A stretch of DNA of 64,000 nucleotides from Gymnogyps californianus (taxonomy: Eukaryota; Chordata; Aves; Accipitriformes; Cathartidae). This document shows positions 1 to 12,900 of the stretch, one piece after another (position 1 is the stretch's first letter; every line of letters starts with the position of its first letter). The position numbers and the translations under genes are program-made. The DNA lies in contig NC_059481.1 in assembly GCF_018139145.2 (NCBI RefSeq), positions 2,282,368 through 2,346,367 on the forward strand, in the 5' to 3' direction. Under the pieces are notes generated by a model, which did no database searches, was not told the origin of the DNA, and saw only the letters and a list, made by a program, of their open reading frames with translations.

Positions 1-577
1 ATAGAGTTAATTTTCTTCACAGTAGCTAGTACGGGGCTGTGTTTTGGATTTGTGCTGAGAACAGCGTTGATAATTCAGGGATGTTTTAGCTATCGCTGAG
101 CAGTGCTTACACAGAGTCAAGGCCTTTTCTGCTCCTCATTCTGTCCCACCAGCAAGGAGGCTGGGGGTGCACAAGAAGCTGGGAGGGGACACAGCCGGGA
201 CAGCTGACCCCAACTGACCCAAGGGATATTCCAGACCATCTGACGTCATGCTCAGCATATAAAGCTGGGGGAAGAAGAAGGAAGGGGGGGACATTTGGAG
301 TGATGGCGTTTGTCTTCCCAAGTAACCGTTACACGTGATGGAGCCCTGTTTTCCTGGAGATGGCTGAACACCTGCCTGCCCATGGGAAGGGGTGAATGAA
401 TTCCTTGTTTTGCTTTGCTTGCGCACGCAGCTTTTGCTTTACTGATTAAACTGTCTCTATTTCAATCCACGAGTTTTCTCACTTTTACCCTTCTGATTCT
501 CTTCCCCATCCCACCGGGAGGGCAGTGAGCGAGCGGCTGTGTGGTGCTTAGGTGCCGACTGGGGTTAAACCACGGCA
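1..577 (+). mobile_element. Avian ERV LTR, 5' end cut by window edge
   Basis: This is a long terminal repeat that I recognise from memory as one of the abundant LTRs of bird genomes. The family looks ERVL-like, but the family name is uncertain. The window begins a little inside the expected TG start. A perfect CRE palindrome (TGACGTCA) lies at 241-248 and a TATA-like CATATAAAG at 256-264. An ATTAAA polyadenylation signal sits at 445-450, and the LTR appears to end at ...CCACGGCA (577). Promoter elements followed by a poly(A) signal is the normal U3-R-U5 order and gives the plus orientation. Unique-looking sequence follows at once with no primer-binding site or gag, so it is either a solo LTR or the 3' LTR of an element lying to the left. 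It has no coding capacity. Confidence 0.85.
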
Positions 578-3500
578 ATTTGAAAGGCTCGGTAGTAACC
601 TGGGGATGGAGGAGCCTTGGCTCGGGCACAGGCTCTTGACTCTGTCCCAGGCAATGAGCAACAAGCAGAATCAGGTCCCTGGATTTGAGTCCCAGAGGCT
701 GTGCATCAGGTGATGGGGAGTAGGAGATGCTAAAATAGCATCAATTCCAGGCAGGATTTATCCTTTGGGCTCTGTGGTGAAGTGTTTACCCAAAATGTTG
801 CCTTTGAGGATGCTCGTTCCTCTGCATTATACCTGGCTGGGTGGCACAAGCCATCTCCTGGTGACAAGCTCGGGACCACTTTTCATCCCACCCTCTTCGG
901 TTTGGTGGGTGAACTGCAAAGCCCATCGGCTGCAGCCCCTCGTTAGGCAAATTATCTCATCCCTGTTCTCCCGACCCAGCCAAGGGGAATGTTGCAAGCT
1001 CCCTGGCGTTGCTGATGGAGGTCAAACAGCAAATGTGGGGGACCATCTTCCCCTGCGACGCTTTGGCTTCTCTCTTGGCCAGCCTTGGCCCTGGGGTCGG
1101 TCTGAGCCACGCAGGGATGGATTTCAGGCACAGCACGAAAGAAAAAACCCTTCTCCTTCTTTTATTTATCTCAGCGCATCTCTCGCTATGAACTACCGCC
1201 AGCCTGATGCCAGCTGGACCGTTTACGATGGCAATAAAAGCCAAATGGCGATATAAAATTGCACCTGTCATAATTGGGCTTGATTTAACCGTGGATGGAG
1301 GCAGCCGACGGTGATGCTCGTTCAATATGTTGTGCGAGGGTGCCTTGGCCAAGGGGTACCACCGCGGCCACATCCCCCGCAACGTGCCGGACCCTCAAGC
1401 ATCTATTTTGCAGGGGAATAAAATTACTTTGATCCTCCCTGAAAGCAGGATGCTGCATGAGCTCGTGTTTTAAAGTAATGGGAGAAAAGGATGGCTGCCG
1501 TTTTAATTTGATGTTGTCAGGCTTTTTTTTTCCCTTTCTTTTTCTTCCTGAACTTCATAGGAGACTGAACGGTGCTGACAGATGAGGAGAACTTTTTAAC
1601 TCCTGCTGCTCTAGAAACTCACCGCTGTATTTTCTCCTTTCCTGGAAAGGCAGCCGTGCCAACCAGTAAAAGGTCCTTTGCTCCCTGGTTTTTACTGGCT
1701 TTAGCTCATCCTGCTGGAGACAGGACAGGAGCAAATGCCCGTTGTACAGAAACAGTGATATTTACACCCAAAAAGCAGCTGGCTTGTGCATGGCCCCTAT
1801 GCCATGCCGGACCAGGAGTGGATGTATTTACCTCGTTTCCCCTTTCCCTTGTTCACAAGAAGTGTAAGAAACTCTCGGTGCAGATTTTGGGGTGGCTTGG
1901 TGTATTGCAAGAGGACGGGGGGTGCAGACTCCTCTGAGAGTCATGAGGCTTCTTGGTGGTTTTAATATATCGGGTATTTTCTGCTGCTCCCTGGTTGCTT
2001 TTCTCCCCGCTAATTCTTCCGTTATCCTTTCTTAATGAACAAATAAGGCTTGCACTTGCAGGGCGTGCAAAGGATGCTCTGGCAGCTCCCGAGCTTTTGG
2101 GTTCTTCAGGATTTTGATCCACACCGTGGACATAGCTAAGCAGGGGAAAAGGAGCTCCCAGCATCCCTGGGTTTGGACTTGTGGCAGCACCGTTCGAAGC
2201 AGCATCCTATTTTCAGGCTCATAAAGGTGATGCTTCAGCTCAGCCTTCATTTAAAGAGCAGATGCTGTGTGCGGGTACCTGGTTTGTTACCCAGGTCCTG
2301 ATGTTGGCCATAAGATATCCAGACCTTGTCTTATTTTATTTCCTTTCTCAATCTAATGAGTGTTAATGGGAAGGGAGGTACCAGCGGCACGAGTGCTCGC
2401 TGCCAGCCGATTGAGCACAAAATGGAGGTGGTAGCATCTCCCTGGAAATCCCACAAGCCCCACAACTGGGTATTCAAGGAAAACACCAAGTACAGGGCTT
2501 GGGTACCACATACGTCCCTCATCCATCACCACAGAGTCCTGGGACTCTGGTCAAGCTCCTGAAACTACTGGGCCATCTGAAGGCCAGTGTCTGCTGTTGA
2601 GAGCAAGACTTGGGTTTCTCCTTCAGGATTCTCATTTTATTATCCCATCGGATATTTCTGCAAGACGTCCCGGCTTGGCTTCTTTTCTCCCAGCTCTCCT
2701 TGATGCCAGGGTCTGAGAGCATCATGACCTGCGCTTGGTACAGCCTCTCCATCCCCTTTGGAGATGGTTATTGGAATGGTGCATTTAATCATGAGTAATG
2801 AAAGCAAACGGTGTAATGTCAGTGGTATCTCTTCTCTCGCACCTCCAGCAATTTCATATCCTGTTGTAATAATGTAAAGGACTAAAGGCGAGATGGGAAG
2901 CGGTGACACGAGGATGCGGCGCTGGGGTGGGCGGCCGGCTTTCCGCCTCCTCCTGCTGTTGGGAAATCTCATTTTGCAGGCTGGCCCCGCTTGCTACGCC
3001 CGTTTGAATGAAACAATTCCTTCTGCGAGCAGCACAGCTGAAATAAAAAGGTATTTTTACAGCTTAGCCCCTCCATTGCTGGCTCACCCAACATCTTTGG
3101 CATCAGCGTCGGTGCCCGCTGATGTGCCGAGCATAGTCTGTCCAGGTGGGGCTGGTAATCCCCATCTTAATTTGGGTTTTCAAGGACAGGTTGAACCCGT
3201 GGAGATGGGTTCATGCATCATTGATGGGAAGGTACTGGGAGAACAGGTGTAAGCAGCTGGTTATCTCTGTAACCCATTAATATGTGTCCTAGGGCAAAAT
3301 AGCTCCAGGGCTGCATGAGAAGTGCCTCCTCTCTCATTTGTGACCTGGAGATGAGGAGTGGAAGGTAAAATCCCATTTAAAAGAGGAGGGGGAAAAAAAG
3401 TTCAGGTCCTGATGCTGCCTGCGCTTGCTCCTGGCCTGGGTGGGCATCACTTAAACAGGAGCAGCTGGTGAGAAACCCACCGAGCCCTGAGGAGACCCAG

Positions 3501-6500
3501 GGATGGGCTTGGGGAGCGTATTTAAGACCTGATGAGCAACAACATTAATGATGCAGGGAGGAGGATGCTGCAAAAAACCCTGTAATGGCTCGAAACCAGG
3601 CTAATGGGGCATGCAGGAGCAAGCTTGTTAAAAAAAAAAAAAAAGGCCGGTCATCAAAAATCAAACGGAGTCGGTATCTTCTGGAAGGGAGAGGGAAAGG
3701 GGAGGTTTAGCAGAAGACAAAGGACCTTTGTCTCTAATTACAGGAACAGCAGAGGCGGCGAGGGAAGATGAAAGCTCCATGTAAAGTACCAGGTGTTTTG
3801 ATCTGCAACTGAGTTACCTCTGAGATGTTCTAGGAGGATCCCCCAAGTCAAATTAGCTTCTGAGGGTTTGTTTTAAAATAATAACCATGAAAAAAAATCC
3901 CTTTTTGGTGTGTCTTTGAGACTAAAAGCTTTAAATGCAGGGGCCTGAGCCATCTCCCCAGCCCTCCCTGGTACAGAAGCATCCTTTCCTCTCCTGCAAG
4001 GCTCCGCTTGGAGCTTTGCTGGATAATTTCCCTGCCATGAGCTCGACCCAGAGCCCAGACCCTCCAACCCAGCAGCTGCATGGGTTCTCCCCTCTGCTGC
4101 GACAATTTATTTTGGATTTATGGGCTGTCTCCTCCGTCTGGGGAGCCCCACAAGTATGGAGGGGCAGTGCATGGACTAGTGGGGCCAGGGAAGGGTGACC
4201 TTTGTAGGAGGAAAGTGAGGAATCAACCTGTGACCTCTTGCTGCCTCTTCTTGTATGAATCTGGCTTAGAAAAGCCTTGCTTTTCCTAGGAGTTAAGGGA
4301 AAATAAAAATTGGAATGGTACTTGAAGAAGAAATGGTGTCTTCAGGAACCAAGTGTGCAAGCACCCGGGACCCATCCCTACCTCCACTTTGGGTGCAGAC
4401 TCTCCCATCACCTGTAGGCATCACCTATTGCCCCAGGACCCAACCTCACCTAACCCACGCTTAATCACTAATGAGCGTCTGAAGCTGGAGATGCTTCTTT
4501 AGGATGTTATTGGCATTGGCAACTCTTAATTTACTGCCAGGATGGTTCCCCGCGGTCTGGCTTCGGCTCGGAGAAATATATAACTGACAGCTGGCGAAAG
4601 CACCGTTTCATCCAGCAACGGGGTGAATCCAGCAAATAATTGTCCAAAGATTATCACGGCGTAATGGTGCAACAACAGCAGCCGCCGCACATCATTAGAG
4701 CTTACCAGGGAGCACGGGAAGAGATTCAACAGAACTAAAGCAAACAAATGCCAAGCAAAATACACAGCAGATGTAGCATATTAGTTGTGCACGGATTGAC
4801 TTAAGAGCTGTGTGTCAACAGCATCGAAGCAAGGCAGGGGTTGGCAAAGCCTGAGGCTGGTTGCATCTCTCAAGCATGGCTCCGTCCTTGTGGGTTCTTG
4901 GATTTAAAGGAGTTGATGGGTGCTCAGGAGCGGTTGGGATCTCCTGTGGTCTTTCTCTGGGACTTTGGAAAGAGGTATCTGGGGTTTTTCCCCACCTCCC
5001 TGCCTGCCAGATAGGTGCAATAACCCACGCTGCCTTTGCCTTGTCCCTCCAGGTGGTAACTCTATTTGCCCCGGCTCCTTTTCAGCCCTCAAAGCTCCTC
5101 CGCTGTGCTGATACTGGCCCTCCTCCTCTGGTTTTTATTGTATTTTATTCCGTGTACGTGTGATGGGGGGCCGGCATCATCGCCGTTTGCTCTGCGCCTC
5201 TATGCAGCCGCTCGGGCTCAGAGCCCTGCAAATATTTGGGCTGCTCCATCAACGGCAACGTAAGAATTAGCAACTTCCAATTGCCTGTACATGGGAAAAT
5301 CAGGATGATCAGAGCCTGCGACAGCATCTCGTCACTTCTCACAGCCAGCCGTTCTCTTGCTCCATAGGACGGGGACCAGCCAGTCCGAGGGGCTGCTGCG
5401 GCATGGGAGCACATCCCAATTTCTTGCTGGGAATGTTTTGATCCATCCAAACCTGCAATGAACCTCTCCCTAGGACAGGAATCGATGTTAATAGGTTTTT
5501 GCTCCTTTTTTAGTATAAAAAGAAGTATTAAGGCATTGGTGGAGGTTGGTTGGGGGGAAAAGCAGGTACCTCCAGGTTAGGTCACCCCAATTACCAGCTG
5601 CAAGTGGCCGGGACGAAGGGTGGCCGGGACAAAGGTTGTCTGGACTGTTAAATCTTGTCTAACTAGTAGGAACTGGCTTGGGCAGTGTTTTTTTGGGTGG
5701 TTTCTGGGAGAAATGGAAACCCTTGAAGTTTCTGGCTTTTTTTGGAACTGGCAGCAACTTTCTGTCCTAAAGCTCGGTCCTTGGGGTGAACGATCCAGGG
5801 GAAAGCAAAGCAATCGGGGACATAATTTTTCAGTAAAAATGGCTTCGCACATTTGTATTTTTTTTCAGCCTGGTGCTGTATTTTATTGCTCCCCCATCCT
5901 CAGCCCCCAAGTCCCCTCTAGTCCAGGATGAAGATGATAACGGTCCATCACCAAGTTGCAATATTACCACTTAAATTTGCAGACAAGACAAACCCTCTAC
6001 CTCCTTCCTCCAGGCCACGAAACACCAGTGATGGAACTTTCTGTGTCTGAGACGTGCCTAAATATCACTTAATGCGAGGCAGAGAGTAAATACTCCCTGT
6101 GAGCCGTACACCGAAGCCGAGCGTACATCGCAGCAGCTGGGGGATGTTTGCAGGCTGCACTCATGTGCATGGAGAAACATATAAAGGACATCATCAACTT
6201 TCAGTAATTTATTCCACCTATGCTTTTTTTGTTTGTCACTATGGTAACTACAAAGTAAAGATCAAAGCAGCGTGCCAACAGCAGGAAAAGGTATTATTTT
6301 TCCCCCCTCTCCTTTGCAGAAATAACTTAAGCTTGTTTTTATTTCTTTCCCATTCAGAAAAATCCCTTGCTGCTGGCCGGTGCTGCTACAAGGGGTTGTA
6401 ACTTTTTTTGGCAAGGGATAAATCCTTGTCTCCAGCTGTTGAGAAACTGCACTTCAAGAGTTTGAGGATCAAATCAACTGAATTTCCTTTAGTTTTGAGG

Positions 6501-7529
6501 CAAACACGAAGTGGTGCTTGACGGATGGGTGATGGGGTAATGTGGCAGAGGACGAAGAAGGCTGATAGTGAAGGTCCTGTGTTTTAAGAGCAGTGATGGC
6601 CTGGAGGGCTGGAGCGGGTCCTGGGTCTGGAGGAGAGAAACTGGAGCTACCAGAGGCTTGTGGGGTGGGGAAAAACTTCTCAGGAGGAAACACTTGGTTG
6701 CTTTTCTTTCCCTGTTGGAAAACACTGATTTAATTAAAGGAAAAAGAAATTGTGGAGAAATGGCACGGTCCATAAGGTGGCCCGGCTGTAGGAAGCGGAG
6801 GTGCCCTGGGGGCTGCTCTGAGACCTTGATGATCCCAGGGGGGCTCCCACGGCCGTGCTGCTTGGGGGAGGCCTGGCTCCCAGCGCCTGTGGTGGGACCA
6901 GAGCCGCTCCTTGGGGCAGATAGCAAGACTAACAAGCGCCTTATTGAAAACAAGATGAACTTGGCTGCATGGTGGGCTGGCATCTCCTCCTGGCTTCGTG
7001 GAGCAGCTTGCCTTGGGTGGGAAGAGGAGCTGGCAAGGCAGTGAGGCAGGTTGTAGGGTCACTGCGGATCCCCTAATGCTCCATCCAGCACTGGCTGGCT
7101 CAGCTTGTTGAGGAGGATGTTGCTGCCTGACCTGCCTGCGAGCTGCCAGACCCTTTGATGGGTGTTTTGTATTGTGCGTGGTACAGACCAGCCTGGTGGG
7201 ACCCGGAGCGATGGAGGGGAAGCCCACGCTGGAGCAAGCAGCAGAGATGCTGGTCGTGGGCTAGTTGCCCGCGTGTGCCAGTCCTCACCCGTCTCATGCT
7301 GGGCAATTTGCCGGGAGCGAATATTCCCCGGTGCAGCCCACTCCCCAGGAACGGCAGCTCCGATGGGGATTTGATTGTCACTTAAAATGGAAATCAGCAG
7401 GCAGCCGAAACAGTAGAGGGGAGGAGGAGGAGGAGGAGGGAAAGTACTGCGCTGGCTGTCCTGGCTGGCACAGAGAAAAGGAGGTTCAGGTCAGAAAAGG
7501 GAACCCCCCAACAGTTGATATTGCTCCTG
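578..7529. other. Gene-poor DNA, no recognisable exon
   Basis: I see no exon with a known protein motif flanked by splice sites in about 7 kb. Open frames here are short, overlap on both strands and show no family motifs. A 15-A run lies at 3630-3644. The stretch at about 4500-4810 is less GC-rich than its surroundings and has motif-dense non-coding character (homeobox-type TTAATT cores), so it might be a conserved element. This could not be tested here. Confidence 0.6.
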
Positions 7530-7648
7530 GCTATGCCCTGTGGCTCTGGGGCTCACGATGGGTTTGGGGTCCCCATCCACGTCCTGTGGCTCCAGGGCTT
7601 GGGATGGGTTTGGGGTAGCTTTCCATGCCCTGTGGCTCCAGACTGAAT
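7530..7648. repeat. 46-bp minisatellite, about 2.6 copies
   Basis: The phrase CTGTGGCTC recurs at 7538, 7584 and 7630, exactly 46 bp apart, within longer similar units that also share GATGGGTTTGGGGT. This is a short local tandem duplication with no coding sense. Confidence 0.75.
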
Positions 7649-9911
7649 GTTTTAATGGGGATAAAAAGCCAGAAATCACACAAATCTTGAAGTCTGCTTG
7701 ATTTTTGCTTGCTTCTCCTTAGTTATCATGGAAACAGGGTGCAAGCATCGAACGTTTAGGGAAGGGCCCCGCTCTACACATGTAGGTGCAGCTCCAGGGT
7801 CTTCAATGAGGGCGCTCAGGATCCAGCAGTTGACCTGTTCTGATTACCCTCTTAATTATTTTAATTATTAATAATTGCACTCTTCCCCGATAGGAGTAGA
7901 AATAGAAAGGCAGGTGCAAAAAGGGAGAGGATGCTCATCAACGTGCTGCCATCGGCCATCCTTCCAGCCATCGGTCCCCTGCTACCTGCAGCTGAATTTC
8001 TTGCTGGGCACGTGGCATTTCCAGCCCTACTGTGTTGACTCAAGCGAAGCTACTACGGAAGTAAGTACGATCCCAAACTCTGTATTTTTAATTGTACCAA
8101 AGTGTAGCCAATATGCACAGGCAAACTTTAACTCTGATTTAAAACAGGGAAAAAAGAGGGGGTTAAAATACACGAGCGCATCTGAAAGTGCAAAATTTGA
8201 GGCTTCTGTGTTGCATGTTTGCAATGTACGTGGTAATCTCTTCCTCTACGGGCTATAAAGCAGCTTTTAAGTTGGAGGGAATCGAATACTGCATGTATTT
8301 GTTGTTTCTGCAGATGAAACGAGATGCACAGTCGCAGCAATGAGTAGTACAGCCAATTAGGAAGTAGGTGCTTAAAAAATTAGCGGAAGGTTTTCAGCTG
8401 TCAGGAGAGTTTCTGGAGGGATTTTGAGGACAGCCTGGGGCCATCTGGTTTGAAGAAGGAATTTAATCCATTTAGGAGTGGGATTATGTGATATATTTTC
8501 TTGCAGGTACTGGGGCATGGTGGCCTCAGACTTGCTTTGAGTTTCTCCTTGCTCCTGCAAGCTTTGCGTTGCACTGAAGACGGCTTCTGCTTTATTTTTC
8601 TTTTTAAGTAAAAGTATTTTATAGGCAAGAGGGAAAATATATCTAGGGGTGTGCTTCCGTGGCGAGGCACCACTGGCGGACTCTCCCTGCCCGGGGGAGC
8701 TGCATAGGGATATAGGGCAGGAGCTCGTCCCACCTATCCAAACCTTGGTCTCATGTGTTTAGTGCATTCTTTTGCCAAGGGAGACTTGTTTGGGATCACT
8801 CAGCATCGCCACTGGTTTGTAGGGATGTGCCAAAACCCACAGTGAGGACAGGGGGATGGTTCAACTCAGGTGAGCAAAGCCGGTCTTAAATAAGCAGGGG
8901 CGTTGCTAATCCTGCAAGACCTCCTTTAGCAACGGCGAGTTAAAATTAGACCTTTAAGAGAAATTGAGAAAAGTATGTAAATTAAAATTCAGTGGGGAGG
9001 TGGCTCCAGGGTCTCTCCTCCCTGACTCAGGTGAGCCCAATGTGGTGGGCACACACATGGGCAACCGAAAGCCAAATTCCCACTCGGTCCAGTGTGTTTG
9101 GGTTGCTTTCAGGTTTTTTTCCATCATTCCTTAATCGGAGATGCATTTATTGCTCCGAGCTGATGTTTTCCAGAGGGAAAGGCTTGGGAAGGGGATCTTG
9201 GAAATGCCTCGATGTAGTCCCCCGTCGTGCTTGCATCTACCTTCAGCTCTGCTCTTTGGTGGCCATGCCTGAAAAAACACAGAGGAGTTTCATAAAGGCA
9301 ACAGCTCAGCAGGAGCAGACCAACCCCCAGGCTCCTTTGTCTCTAGTAAGACACTCTTGAATTTAATTAGGCTGAGGGTAACGAGAGAGGTGGCAGTGGG
9401 GCAGGATCTGGCCCTTGCTTGCTGGCTGTTGGAGCATGGACCTGCCTGGAGCATCCCTCGGGGTGCCCCGACATGCAACTTGACTTTGTGCATTACGAGT
9501 CGTTAGAGAGGGAAGGAGAAGGAGGGGAATGGCTAATTACAGGGAAAAGGCTGTCCTGGTCATCCCAGAAGTGTTTGTCAGTTTGTTAAAGAGAAAAACC
9601 CGAAGCTGGCTGTGCTGGCGGAGGGGGGCTCCGGATTTGTGCGGTGGCTGAGCTCGCGGGGCGATTGCTCAAGGAGAGGGTGGAGGGAGGGGGGTGTCCA
9701 CCTCCTGGGTCTCATCCAGCACTGCCGACGTCTCATGGGAGCACATAGCCCCAAAACTGGCCCTCACCAGACTGAACCCCAAACAGGGCACTAAGGGAGT
9801 GCTGACTTAGTCCTGCTCGTGATCTCCATGGGATGGATTTGCCGAGCCTGATGCTGCTGGTCCATGCTCCTGAGCGCACCCCATTGCAGAACATACTCAC
9901 AACCCCAGAGG
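7649..9911. other. Gene-poor DNA, nothing identified
   Basis: No exon, RNA gene or mobile element is recognisable. The composition is mixed and the open frames are short and unconvincing. Confidence 0.55.
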
Positions 9912-9978
9912 TTTATAAATGTATATAAATTTTATATAAAATTATATCATTTCATATATAATTTTATATATATTTCTA
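9912..9978. repeat. AT-rich low-complexity tract
   Basis: Irregular TATA/ATAAA-type sequence with repeated TATATAAA and TTTATATA blocks. It is a simple AT-rich tract, and its TATA-like words should not be read as promoters. Confidence 0.8.
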
Positions 9979-9981
9979 TCT

Positions 9982-12900
9982 CAGGAGGGATATAAATAAG
10001 TATTTATAGCACAGAAGGGCTAAGCCACAGGATGTTGCTGCCCCCCTTAACCCTCTGCACCTCCTTGCTCCGAGCAGGGTCGCATCCAGGTACCCTCCCC
10101 GCCGGGAACGTGGTGGGACCACGCCAACACCTGCGATGCCTTCAAAGATGCGTAGGTGACAGGACTATATATAGACAGGGGTGGGTTGGGGACGTTTCAG
10201 TGGAGCCATCCTGTCAGAATTTGAAGTCCTGTCAATGCTAAAACGCTTCCAAAAATCAGATTTTTTTTCCATTTTTCCAAATTTTCCATGAGCTTTCATT
10301 TTCTTGCAGAAGAAAACCGGGGAAGCAATAGCCCCCATGTGTGCATGCCTGTGGGCACCTCATATAGGGATGTATGTATGGCTGGGGTCAAAACGAACTA
10401 GAACAAGCCAATATATAGCTCCTGCATGCCCATCTGCAGCCCAGGACCTCCTCTTTTTGATCTGCATGGATAAAGGGCGCAGCTATAGCTGTATCCCCGC
10501 AGGTAATTCCCGTGGGCAGGCAGGGTGGCAGGACCATGGGGAATACGGGACCAGGGAACATTCGGCATCATTGCAAGCGCAGCGACATCAAACCAACGTT
10601 TGCAAATTGCTGACAAACTCGGTTTTGTCTGCAGCGGATCGGCATTGCTTGCAGCCCTTGATCTCTATCGCCGCCAACAGAAGCTCTTAAAAAATTTATA
10701 AGTCGCCCTTTGAACGATGCGAAGAGTGTTATTACCCTGCCTGATGCTTGAAGCTGTCGGTGTTAGATGTGGAAATGCGGCTGGCCGAGGGGTGTTGGAG
10801 CTGTGGGGAAGGTTTCTGAGCTGCTCCAAGCATCACTGATAGTGTCTGATGTATCCCGGGGATTTCTCCCAGAGTATCCCAGGACCTTGGAAAAGGGCTC
10901 GGGCGTGAAGAGGAGTGGGCTGGAAGTGGGTGTCCTCCCATGAGTGGTTGTGAATAGCCCCTGGGAGCTCCAAGCTGGCAATTCCCAAGGATGGGTTGAG
11001 CTTGGAGGGTGGATTGACACCCGGGAGCCATCTCCACCACTTGTTATTTTTGGGAATGGAAAGCCCTCCCCAGCTGATGCTCTTTGTAGACTCCTCCATG
11101 GGAACGATGCTGGATTAACCTGGTCGGAGCTTGGTCGCGTGTCTGTCACGGTCAGAGCTAGCAATGGAGGACTCCGGTGTCAAGAGGGGTTTGCCTTGCA
11201 ACGGGGCTAGAGTGTGCTTCAGAAAACATGTTTTGGATATAAATTTGATACCAGGCTGGAGGAGCTGTGTGCTCGGTGGTGGTGGCATGGAGATCCTCCC
11301 TGCAGAGGTTTGGCTCGCTGGGTCTCTCAATATCGCTCTGTTAACACGTGATGAAGTCAAGGAGGCCAACGGTTTGGGCAGAGGAGATGCTGACCTTCCT
11401 GGCCATGCAGGATCAGGCGTGACGGAGTGGTGCTGCGTGAGCCCCAGGCAGCTGAAGCTGGGAGCGATACCCCCGTGAGATGCTGCAGCACCACCACCGT
11501 GCAAATGCAGGTGCATCCGCTGAAATCCCGCTCTGGGTGATTTTTGACTCTAGCAAAGTTGGACGAAGAAGCGGTTGTGTCCTGCCACCCTTTGGAAGGA
11601 AAGAAAACACAAACCCCTCATTTCTTTGAAGCTGTGTCAGAACCATGATGTACAGATGCAGGGGATGGGTTGGTCCCACCCAGCCCCGAGCATCCCGCAG
11701 TAACTGTCGAGATTCATTGAAACTCAGCAACTGCATAAAAGCTGCGGATTTCCATAAAACTTATTTATTGATGCACGTTCCCCTGGCTGCCTTCTGTCTT
11801 TTTCCACTCTGGGTTTTGGCAGGCTTTATGGCCAGATTTTGTGTTCATTAGGAGGAAGGCCCGGCTGGCGCTTGCCCACGTGCAAATCTCCAGGGTGCCC
11901 AGGTCTCTGGGGCTGCTCTGGAAAATATTTCATGCAAAATAGCAAAAATCTGCTGCAAAAATGCTCAGGTAGCCCTTCTCTCCTGGATGGCTGGGGCGAT
12001 GTGTGGTTGCCTGTCTTTGGCGAGACCCTGGGGACAGATGCTGAGTGCCCTTCCACTTCGGTGGCGACACTTGGACCCCTCTCAGATATTTCTGCCGGGT
12101 AAATGGAAGGTGAGCACCAAAGAGACCACCCTGGGCATGTCCATGAGCCTTTGAAGGGTGCAGGAGGTTATTTTGCACTCAGGATGGGGTGGTGGGATCA
12201 GAGTCTGGCCGCTGTACCCTGACAGCAGTGACAGCCACCGCATTGGCCCCAGGCTTTGCAGGGGCAAGCTTGCATCCCTGGAGGTCCCAGATGTGATGCC
12301 AGCAGGGCAAGCCAGGACCGCTTTGGGGTGCGTCATCTCACCTATGCTGTGGTCTGGTGATGCTTTATGGGAGGGAATAAATGGGGATCGTTGTCTGTGA
12401 AAAGCAGGGACCACAGATGCTCCAGCCCCGGCCCCACTCCCTGTGTGCTCTGGCAGAGAGGGACCATGGGGGTGGTGGTGGCTCTGGCTCACCAGGAGCG
12501 ATCCTGTCCTGGAGGGATGTCCAGTGCATCCGCCTCCCCTCACACCCCCTTGCCCAGGGATCGCCCATCCTTGGGGACATCCCCAGCGTCCCCCACTACG
12601 GCTTGCATACATACGATCATGGGCCATGACTCACGGACGCAGCCACCCCTGCCGCACACCCCTCTTCCTTCCCACCCCCGAGCACCTAAATATACCTCCA
12701 GCTCCGCACTGACACCCCCTCCTGCGCTCCTGAATCCCCACGCCTGCTCTCTCCCACACTCCCCCTGCCTCCCGCGCTGACACCCCCCGCACCCCATCTC
12801 TCCCGTAGAGAGGTGTCCCGTGGGGACACCAGGGACAGCCCTTGCCTGCCCGCGATGCTCCAACCCATTTCTCCCCCGCCGCCCGCCTCCGCCAGCGTCC

